DNA of 8,267 bases, from positions 1 to 8,267 of the forward strand of contig VBJX01000016.1 of the NCBI GenBank assembly GCA_005879775.1, written 5' to 3'. Positions 1 through 5,073 of the stretch are shown here, piece after piece. The notes below the pieces were generated by a model. That model worked only from the letters and a program-made list of their open reading frames with translations, had not been told where the DNA came from and searched no databases. Each line of letters begins with the position of its first letter. Position 1 is the stretch's first letter. The DNA is from Chloroflexota bacterium. GTDB taxonomy: Bacteria > Chloroflexota > Limnocylindria > QHBO01. The position numbers were made by a program, and so were the translations under genes.

Positions 1-403
1 CAAGGTCGATCCCGTCGAGGAGCAGCTCCATGTCGCCCATGGAGTCGATCGCGACGCCGGTCCGCCCCACCTCGCCGCTGGCCATCGGATCGTCGCTGTC
101 GTAGCCCATCTGGGTCGGCAGGTCGAACGCCACCGAGAGGCCTGTTTGGCCGCTGCCCAGCAGGTAGTGGAACCGACGATTGGTCTCCTCCGCGGAGCCG
201 AAGCCGGCGTACTGGCGCATCGTCCAGGGCCGGCCACGGTAGCCGTCTGGGTGGATGCCGCGCGTGAACGGCGGGTCTCCGGGCTGGCCGATCGTCTCGT
301 CGATGCTGAGGGCGGCGAGGTCATCGGGACCGTAGACGGTCCGGATCTCGATCCCGGAGGTGGACCGATGCAGCGGCCGCGCGGCGGGCTCGGGATCGCT
401 CAT
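1..403 (-). CDS. Methylmalonyl-CoA mutase large subunit, N-terminal part (cut by window edge)
   Basis: Reading the minus strand from the ATG at 403 gives 134 codons that run off the window. They match the start of the B12-dependent methylmalonyl-CoA mutase catalytic subunit, which interconverts (R)-methylmalonyl-CoA and succinyl-CoA. Visible family blocks are GQPGDPPFTRGI (residues 39-50), YRGRPWTMRQYAGFGSAEE (55-73), GLSVAFDLPTQMGYDSD (88-104) and GEVGRTGVAIDS (110-121). Tyr65 in RQYAGFG aligns with Tyr89 of the Propionibacterium enzyme. Isobutyryl-CoA mutases have Phe there, so methylmalonyl-CoA is the likelier substrate; the second diagnostic residue (Arg207 in Propionibacterium) is outside the window. 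The active-site half and any cobalamin domain are not seen. The gene lies 59 nt downstream of the biotin carrier gene and has its own -10 (TACAAT) 9 nt before the ATG, with no Shine-Dalgarno, so it may be transcribed separately with almost no leader. Family identity is very secure. Confidence 0.93.
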   Translation of the reverse strand, partial: MSDPEPAARPLHRSTSGIEIRTVYGPDDLAALSIDETIGQPGDPPFTRGIHPDGYRGRPWTMRQYAGFGSAEETNRRFHYLLGSGQTGLSVAFDLPTQMGYDSDDPMASGEVGRTGVAIDSMGDMELLLDGIDL

Positions 404-412
404 GAGGCGCCG

Positions 413-418
413 ATTGTA
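413..418 (-). promoter_or_regulatory. Probable -10 box of the mutase gene (near-leaderless start)
   Basis: TACAAT on the minus strand ends 9 nt before the mutase ATG. Initiation about 7 nt downstream would leave a leader of only 2-3 nt. There is no recognisable -35 and no Shine-Dalgarno. A compact 13-bp inverted repeat (CCGGACCGTCCGG, 428-440) lies directly upstream, where a -35 or operator would sit. Confidence 0.5.
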
Positions 419-462
419 CGGTGCTCGCCGGACCGTCCGGGCCTCGGCGAGGGACCTCGGGC

Positions 463-927
463 TCAGTCGATGCGCAGGATGAGGGCCCCAGCCGCCACCG
501 GCTGGCCGGGCTCGACCCCCACGGCGCCGACCCTCCCCGACCGCGGAGCACGGACCTCGTTCTGCATCTTCATCGCCTCGACCGTGACCAGCGGATCACC
601 CTCGTGGACCTCGTCCCCCTCCTTGACGGCGACCGCCAGGATCATCCCGGGCAGCGTGGCCCGCACCTCGGCCTGGCCTCCTGTGCCGCCCGACGCGATC
701 TCCGCCTCGGCGAGGACGCGCTCCCGCCAGGTGCGGACGACGACCGGAATGCGGCGGCCTCGCAGGGTGACAACCCATCGGCTGCCGGATCCCTCGACCA
801 GGATGACCTCGGCCTGCTCCCCGTTCGAGATGCGAGCGATCCCGAGGCGCCGGTCCGACCATTCGAACTGCCATCCCTCGGCGGGAGCCGCGGGTTGGCC
901 GGCGACGACCGCCTGCAGCTCGCTCAT
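463..927 (-). CDS. Biotin carboxyl carrier protein of the acyl-CoA carboxylase
   Basis: A 154-residue protein that carries biotin between the biotin carboxylase and carboxyltransferase subunits. The C-terminal biotinyl/lipoyl domain spans about residues 86-154. It contains the classic EAMKM motif (117-121), with Lys120 as the biotinylated lysine, preceded by PGMILAVAVKEGD (93-105) and followed by the APRSG turn. Residues about 18-66 resemble the linker (BT) region found between the two domains of propionyl-CoA carboxylase alpha subunits, so this looks like the back half of a split alpha subunit and not a fatty-acid-type AccB. The ATG overlaps the stop of the biotin carboxylase gene as ATGA, which implies translational coupling and equal stoichiometry. 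Cytoplasmic. Confidence 0.92.
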   Translation of the reverse strand: MSELQAVVAGQPAAPAEGWQFEWSDRRLGIARISNGEQAEVILVEGSGSRWVVTLRGRRIPVVVRTWRERVLAEAEIASGGTGGQAEVRATLPGMILAVAVKEGDEVHEGDPLVTVEAMKMQNEVRAPRSGRVGAVGVEPGQPVAAGALILRID

Positions 928-2510
928 CGTGATCGAAGGCGCTCGACCGCCTCGCGGCGGGCCATAGCCGCCCAGGGTCTGTCCGCTGGGCGTTCAGGGC
1001 GATTGCCGGCGAAGGTGGTCAGCGTCGCGGCGAGGGTCAGGCGCGCCTCACGTGCCGCAAAGGCGGCGAGACCCACCTGATCGGAGCCGAGCGGAGGCCC
1101 ATCTACCCAGGCCTCCTCGATAAGCCCGGTGTCGTACTCCCCCGCGGCGAAGCCCGGCTCGTCGAGCAGCCAGCGCAGGAACGACAGGTCGGTCTGCACG
1201 CCGCCGATGAGGGTCTCCTCGAGCGCCCGGCGCAGGCGAGCGAGCGCGCTGGCTCGGTCCGGCGCGTGGACCACCAGCTTGGCGAGGAGCGGGTCGTACT
1301 CGGTCGGGAGCAGGCTCCCTTCCGAGATGCCGGCGTCCACCCGGATCCCGGGTCCAGCCGGCATCTGCCAGGCCATGACCCGCCCGGGCGCCGGGCGAAA
1401 ACCGTCATGCGGATCCTCGGCATAGACCCGGGCCTCGATCGCGTGGCCGCGGTTCTGCACCTGGAGCACCTCCGGCGGGAGGCGATCCCCCGCCGCGACA
1501 CGGATCTGCCATGCGACCAGGTCGAGCCCTGTCACCGCCTCGGTCACCCCGTGCTCGACCTGGAGCCTGGTGTTCATTTCCAGGAAGTAATGGTTCCCAT
1601 CGGCGTCCACCAGGAACTCCACGGTGGCCGCGTTCTCGAAGGCGACCCCACTGGCAATGCGCCGCGCGCTTTCCGCCAGGGCGGTTCGCAGCTCTGGCGT
1701 GACCGCCGGCGAGGGGCTCTCCTCGACCAGCTTCTGGTGCCGGCGCTGGACGCTGCACTCCCGCTCCCCCAGTACTGCCAACCCGCCGAAGCGGTCGCCG
1801 AGCAGCTGCACCTCGATGTGCCGGGCGGGCGAGACGAGGCGCTCCAGGTAGAGCGTGCCATCCCCGAACGCGGCCTCTGCCTCGCGGCTGGCCAGAGCCC
1901 TGGCTGCCTCGACCTGCTCGGCGTGGTCGACGCGCCGCATGCCCCGCCCCCCTCCCCCGGCTGCCGCCTTCAGGAGCGCCGGGAAGCCCACCTCCTCCAG
2001 CGCCTCGCTGCTGAGCGATGGATCGCCGACCGGCATGAGGAGCCCGGGAACGATCGGCACGCCGGCGGCCACCGCTGCCCTGCGGGCGGCCAGCTTGTCG
2101 CCGAGGGTGGCCAGTGTCTCTGCGGGTGGGCCGATGAAGACGATCCCCGCCGCGGCAACGGCCGCGGCGAACGCCGCGCTCTCCGAAAGGAAGCCATATC
2201 CCGGATGGATTGCCTCTGCCCGGCTGCGGCGGGCGGCCTCGACTATCGCGACGATCGACAGGTACGACTCGGCGGGGGTCGCCGGCCCGATGCGGAGCGC
2301 CCGATCGGCCTGGCGGACATGCAGCGCGTCGGCATCGGCCTCGCTGTAGACGGCGATCGATTCGATCCCAAGCTCCCGGCAGGTCCGGATCACGCGGATC
2401 GCGATCTCGCCGCGGTTGGCGATCAGGATGCGCCGAAACGGCGGCGTGGCGCGATCCTGCCCGCCGTCTTTGCGCAAAGACGCGGAGCGGTCAGAGCGGG
2501 ATGTTGCCAT
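924..2510 (-). CDS. accC: Biotin carboxylase subunit of acyl-CoA (propionyl-CoA) carboxylase
   Basis: A 528-residue biotin carboxylase that uses ATP and bicarbonate to carboxylate the biotin on the neighbouring carrier protein. Visible features are the N-terminal RRILIANRGEIAIR motif (26-39), the HPGYGFLSE motif (102-110), the ATP-grasp glycine-rich loop KAAAGGGGRGM (181-191), ECSVQRRHQK (251-260), and the catalytic EMNTRLQVEH block (311-320). The C-terminal biotin carboxylase domain ends near residue 470. The last roughly 60 residues look like the start of the linker domain of PccA-type alpha subunits. It is longer than a stand-alone AccC (about 450 aa) and shorter than a fused PccA (about 660 aa). 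The ATG at 2510 overlaps the end of the carboxyltransferase gene by 20 nt, with AGGA just upstream. Residues 1-25 are a low-conservation extension that contains the 16-bp palindrome at 2466-2481. A later in-frame TTG at 2477 is possible but has no Shine-Dalgarno. Confidence 0.93.
   Translation of the reverse strand: MATSRSDRSASLRKDGGQDRATPPFRRILIANRGEIAIRVIRTCRELGIESIAVYSEADADALHVRQADRALRIGPATPAESYLSIVAIVEAARRSRAEAIHPGYGFLSESAAFAAAVAAAGIVFIGPPAETLATLGDKLAARRAAVAAGVPIVPGLLMPVGDPSLSSEALEEVGFPALLKAAAGGGGRGMRRVDHAEQVEAARALASREAEAAFGDGTLYLERLVSPARHIEVQLLGDRFGGLAVLGERECSVQRRHQKLVEESPSPAVTPELRTALAESARRIASGVAFENAATVEFLVDADGNHYFLEMNTRLQVEHGVTEAVTGLDLVAWQIRVAAGDRLPPEVLQVQNRGHAIEARVYAEDPHDGFRPAPGRVMAWQMPAGPGIRVDAGISEGSLLPTEYDPLLAKLVVHAPDRASALARLRRALEETLIGGVQTDLSFLRWLLDEPGFAAGEYDTGLIEEAWVDGPPLGSDQVGLAAFAAREARLTLAATLTTFAGNRPERPADRPWAAMARREAVERLRSR
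2466..2481. repeat. 16-bp perfect palindrome, copy A (GTCTTTGCGCAAAGAC)
   Basis: A perfect 16-bp palindrome, 18 bp if the flanking C and G (2465, 2482) are counted. It differs by one base from copy B at 4171-4186. It lies within codons 10-15 of the biotin carboxylase gene, in the part of the protein that precedes the conserved domain. It could be a protein-binding site (repressor, activator or ParB). The function is unknown. Confidence 0.6.
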
Positions 2511-4041
2511 GCTTCCTGGCGGGCACCGCGCGACGCTTCCCCTCCAGCACGGTCAGCCCGGCAGCCAGCCTGGCACGCGTCTCCGACGGCAGGATCACCT
2601 CGTCGACGTATCCGCGCGCCGCGGCCACGTACGGGTTCGCGAAACGCTCCTGGTACTCGGCGACAAGCTGCTCGCGCTCGGCATCGCCGTCCGCGGCATC
2701 CGCGATCCGGTCGCGAAAGATGATCTCCACGGCACCGTCGACACCCATCACCGCGATCTCGGCCGTCGGCCACGCGAAGTTCAGGTCGCCGCCGATGTGC
2801 TTGCTGCTCATGACGTCGTAGGCGCCGCCGTACGCCTTGCGGATGATGACGGTGAGCTTTGGCACGGTGGCCTCGCTGTAGGCATACAGCAGCTTGGCGC
2901 CGTGCCGGATGATGCCGCGATGCTCCTGGTCGACCCCGGGCAGGAATCCGGGGACATCGACCAGTGTTACGAGAGGGATGTTGAAGCAGTCGCAGAACCG
3001 GACGAAGCGACCGGCCTTGTCCGAGGCGTCGATGTCCAGGACACCGGCGAGCACCTCGGGCTGCTGGGCGACGATCCCGACTGGCCGCCCTTCGATCCGG
3101 GCAAGGCCGCAGATCACATTGCGGGCGAAATGCTCGTGCACCTCCGTGAACGAGCCCGCGTCGACGATGCCGCGCACCACCTGGTGCATGTCATAGGAGC
3201 GCTGCGCCGAGTCGGGGATGAGGGAGTCAAGGGCGTCGCCCGCCCTATCGGGCGGCTGCCATTCGCCGGCGCGCGGCGGCAGGTCGACGTTGTTCGATGG
3301 GAGATAGCCGACGATCCGTCGCGTCAGCTCGAGCGCCTGCGGCTCTCCCGGCGCAAGGAAGTGCGCAACTCCGCTCACCTCATTGTGCACCCGCGCGCCG
3401 CCGAGGCCCTCCAGGTCGATCTCCTCATGCGTCACCGTCTTCACCACTGTCGGGCCGGTGACGAACATGTAGCTGCTGCCATCGACCATGACCGTGAAGT
3501 CGGTGATCGCCGGTGAATAGACCGCCCCGCCGGCGCAAGGGCCCAACACCACCGAGATCTGTGGCACCACTCCGGAGGCCAGGGTGTTGCGGAGGAAGAT
3601 CTCCGCGTAGCCGCCCAGTGAGACGACCCCTTCCTGGATCCGCGCCCCGCCCGAATCGGCGAGGCCGATGATCGGCGCCCCCGTCTCCATGGCGAGATCC
3701 ATCACCTTGCAGATCTTTTCGGCGTGCGCTTCCGAGAGGGAGCCGCCGAAGACGGTGAAGTCCTGGGCGTAGACGAACACCGTGCGACCGTCGATCGTCC
3801 CGTGCCCGGTCACCACGCCATCCCCGAGGTAGCGTTCGTCGTCGAGGCCGAACTCCGTGGTCCGGTGCGTCACGAGGGCGTCCAGCTCCCCGAAGCTGTC
3901 GTCATCAAGGAGCAGCTCCAGGCGCTCTCGGGCGGTCAGCTTGCCGCGCTCGTGCTGCTGCTCAATGCGGCCCTCTCCGCCACCGAGCCTCGCGTCCACC
4001 CGCAGCTGTCGCAGGCGGGCGAGCTTGTCAGCCGTCGACAC
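2491..4041 (-). CDS. pccB: Propionyl-CoA carboxylase beta subunit (carboxyltransferase)
   Basis: A carboxyltransferase of the PccB/MmdA family that transfers CO2 from carboxybiotin to an acyl-CoA; 516 aa, normal for the family. The N-terminal half carries GGSLSEAHAEKI and the first oxyanion loop SGGARIQEG (130-138). The C-terminal half carries DVPGFLPGVDQEHRGIIRHG (362-381) and the second oxyanion loop KAYGGAYDVMSSKH (402-415). Asp409 in GGAYDVM matches the Asp reported to favour propionyl-CoA in Streptomyces PccB; Ile at this place marks acetyl-CoA-preferring enzymes. Propionyl-CoA is therefore the likely substrate. Start choice: GGAGG at 4048-4052 is 6 nt from the GTG at 4041 but touches the ATG at 4047, so GTG is preferred; the ATG would add two residues (Met-Pro). 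The gene begins 19 nt after the 3' end of the tRNA and probably shares its transcript. Its 3' end overlaps the biotin carboxylase gene by 20 nt. Confidence 0.94.
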   Translation of the reverse strand: MSTADKLARLRQLRVDARLGGGEGRIEQQHERGKLTARERLELLLDDDSFGELDALVTHRTTEFGLDDERYLGDGVVTGHGTIDGRTVFVYAQDFTVFGGSLSEAHAEKICKVMDLAMETGAPIIGLADSGGARIQEGVVSLGGYAEIFLRNTLASGVVPQISVVLGPCAGGAVYSPAITDFTVMVDGSSYMFVTGPTVVKTVTHEEIDLEGLGGARVHNEVSGVAHFLAPGEPQALELTRRIVGYLPSNNVDLPPRAGEWQPPDRAGDALDSLIPDSAQRSYDMHQVVRGIVDAGSFTEVHEHFARNVICGLARIEGRPVGIVAQQPEVLAGVLDIDASDKAGRFVRFCDCFNIPLVTLVDVPGFLPGVDQEHRGIIRHGAKLLYAYSEATVPKLTVIIRKAYGGAYDVMSSKHIGGDLNFAWPTAEIAVMGVDGAVEIIFRDRIADAADGDAEREQLVAEYQERFANPYVAAARGYVDEVILPSETRARLAAGLTVLEGKRRAVPARKHGNIPL

Positions 4042-4060
4042 GGGCATCCTCCGCTGCAGG

Positions 4061-4136
4061 TGGTGGGCCCAGCAGGGATCGAACCTGCGACCCGCCGGTT
4101 ATGAGCCGGATGCTCTGACCACTGAGCTATGGGCCC
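4061..4136 (-). tRNA. tRNA with CAU anticodon (tRNA-Ile2 more likely than elongator tRNA-Met)
   Basis: The minus strand folds as a complete 76-nt tRNA. It has a 7-bp acceptor stem (GGGCCCA/TGGGCCC), D arm GCTC-8 nt-GAGC, anticodon loop CTCATAA (anticodon CAT), T arm GCAGG-TTCGATC-CCTGC, discriminator A and an encoded CCA. The first base pair is G-C, so it is not an initiator tRNA. The acceptor pairs C4-G69 and C5-G68 and the short D loop match E. coli tRNA-Ile(CAU), in which those pairs are reported to favour the lysidine synthetase TilS; elongator tRNA-Met differs there. I therefore lean to tRNA-Ile2, reading AUA after lysidine modification, with tRNA-Met as the alternative. The outermost anticodon-stem pair (T27/C43) is a mismatch. 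The gene heads the carboxylase operon, with only 13-19 nt to the next start codon. Confidence 0.95.
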
Positions 4137-4143
4137 GGGGGAT

Positions 4144-4152
4144 GGTGGACAA
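4144..4152 (-). promoter_or_regulatory. Weak DnaA-box-like site
   Basis: TTGTCCACC on the minus strand is two bases from the E. coli consensus TTATCCACA and one base from the TTGTCCACA form common in high-GC Gram-positives. It sits between the tRNA -10 box and the mature tRNA 5' end, in the transcribed leader, in the same orientation as the perfect box 61 bp away. Low confidence by itself. Confidence 0.3.
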
Positions 4153-4157
4153 CTTCG

Positions 4158-4163
4158 AGTATA
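4158..4163 (-). promoter_or_regulatory. -10 box of the tRNA-carboxylase operon promoter
   Basis: TATACT on the minus strand matches TATAAT at five of six positions and lies 21 nt before the mature tRNA 5' end, leaving a leader of about 14-15 nt for RNase P to remove. The 17-bp-spaced -35 position falls on one arm of the 16-bp palindrome (GTCTTT) and matches TTGACA poorly. Binding at the palindrome would therefore overlap the RNA polymerase footprint. No other promoter is apparent for the carboxylase genes. Confidence 0.6.
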
Positions 4164-4170
4164 GAGGCTC

Positions 4171-4186
4171 GTCTTTGCACAAAGAC
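4171..4186. repeat. 16-bp palindrome, copy B (GTCTTTGCACAAAGAC), in the tRNA/parA control region
   Basis: Arms GTCTTTG and CAAAGAC are perfect inverted repeats around a 2-bp centre. The site is 15/16 identical to copy A at 2466-2481. It starts 7 bp upstream of the tRNA -10 box and covers the -10/-35 spacer and -35 position. It is also about 57 bp upstream of the putative parA -10. A role as operator, activator site or ParB site all fit the position. Confidence 0.65.
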
Positions 4187-4204
4187 ATCGACACTAACCC
4201 AGCT

Positions 4205-4213
4205 TGTGGATAA
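4205..4213 (-). promoter_or_regulatory. Perfect DnaA box upstream of parA
   Basis: The minus strand reads TTATCCACA, identical to the strongest E. coli DnaA box. It lies in the 169-bp gap between the tRNA gene and parA, about 30 bp upstream of the proposed parA -10. Genes parAB are often near the replication origin, so the site could mark origin proximity or DnaA control of parAB. The gap has only this box plus one weak one and no clear AT-rich unwinding element, so it is not called oriC. Confidence 0.6.
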
Positions 4214-4242
4214 GTCGGGTGCCCGAACCGGCGCGGCCCCGG

Positions 4243-4248
4243 TATCAT
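4243..4248 (+). promoter_or_regulatory. Probable -10 box for parAB
   Basis: TATCAT is the best -10 candidate between the DnaA box and parA. It would give a leader of about 50 nt before the TTG start, unlike the leaderless genes further right, because no start codon follows at the expected point. No convincing -35 is visible 16-18 bp upstream. Confidence 0.4.
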
Positions 4249-4305
4249 CGAGCGGTCGCGGTCGCGACTCTCAAATCCCCCATCCGCCCGTCGGAAGGTG
4301 CTCAC

Positions 4306-5073
4306 TTGACCAAAGTCATCGCGATTGCAAACCAGAAGGGCGGCGTCGGCAAGACGACCACCGCGATCAACCTGGGAGGGGCACTAGCCGAGCTCGGCTA
4401 TCGGATCCTCTGCATCGACATGGATCCGCAGGCGAACCTGACTGTCGGTTTGGGGATCTCGCTCTCGGACGTTCACCATTCGATGGCCGATGTCCTCTCC
4501 GACGATCGGATCGCGCTCGATGAGGTGGTGCGCCCGACCGAGATGCCCGGCCTCTCGGTGGCACCATCGACGCTGGAGCTGGCGTCCACCGAGGTCGAGC
4601 TCTTCACCGCGATCGGCCGCGAGATGATCCTGCGCGATGCCCTCGACGGTTGGGTCGAGCGCCAGTACGACGTCCTCATCATCGATTGCCCGCCAACCCT
4701 GGGCCTCCTGACGATCAACGCCCTGGTCGCCAGCTCGCGAGTCATCATCCCGGTCCAGACCCAGTACTACGCGATCAAAGGCCTCACCTCGCTCATCAAG
4801 GTGATCAACACCATCAAGCTCAAGCTCAACCATGACCTCGAGATCCTGGGTCTGCTCGCCACGTTCTACGACGGCCGGACGGTGCTCGCCCGCGAGATGC
4901 TCGAGAACCTGCGCGAGCTGGGCGACCAGCGGGTCTTCAACACCATGATCAAGAACACCGTGAAGCTGGGCGAGGCGCCGCTCACCGGGAAGCCGGTCAC
5001 CGAGTACGCCACCAACTCCGCCGCGGCGCGCGCGTTTCGCGAGCTGGCCCGCGAGGTGATCGAGCTTGGCTAG
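4306..5073 (+). CDS. parA: Chromosome-partitioning ATPase ParA (Soj)
   Basis: A 255-residue deviant-Walker ATPase of the ParA/Soj family, which moves or regulates ParB-bound origin DNA. Visible motifs are the Walker A' loop KGGVGKTTT (11-19) with the signature Lys11 and catalytic-loop Lys16, the A'' block DMDPQAN (38-44), and Walker B VLIIDCPP (123-130). Length is typical of chromosomal Soj proteins; there is no N-terminal HTH extension of the plasmid ParA type. The start is TTG at 4306, five bases after AAGGTG. An upstream in-frame TTG at 4204 would add 34 residues, but these are unlike the family and begin inside the DnaA box. The parB start overlaps the parA stop by 8 nt, indicating one transcript. 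ParA proteins often act with DnaA in replication control, which is of interest given the DnaA box upstream. Confidence 0.96.
   Translation: MTKVIAIANQKGGVGKTTTAINLGGALAELGYRILCIDMDPQANLTVGLGISLSDVHHSMADVLSDDRIALDEVVRPTEMPGLSVAPSTLELASTEVELFTAIGREMILRDALDGWVERQYDVLIIDCPPTLGLLTINALVASSRVIIPVQTQYYAIKGLTSLIKVINTIKLKLNHDLEILGLLATFYDGRTVLAREMLENLRELGDQRVFNTMIKNTVKLGEAPLTGKPVTEYATNSAAARAFRELAREVIELG

Noticed and set aside
1049..1054. CACGTG core (TCACGTG) as a parS site
   Set aside because: Flanks do not give TTTCACGTGAAA; it is within conserved biotin carboxylase coding sequence.
1266..2723. Long plus-strand open frame of 485 codons
   Set aside because: It lies opposite the biotin carboxylase and carboxyltransferase genes; the translation has no recognisable domain and is a high-GC antisense shadow.
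2416..3516. Plus-strand open frame of 366 codons opposite pccB
   Set aside because: The minus strand encodes a full PccB with all family motifs; the plus frame is the mirrored shadow.
4137..4305. Full replication origin (oriC)
   Set aside because: Only one perfect and one weak DnaA box, no AT-rich unwinding stretch, and no dnaA or dnaN in view.
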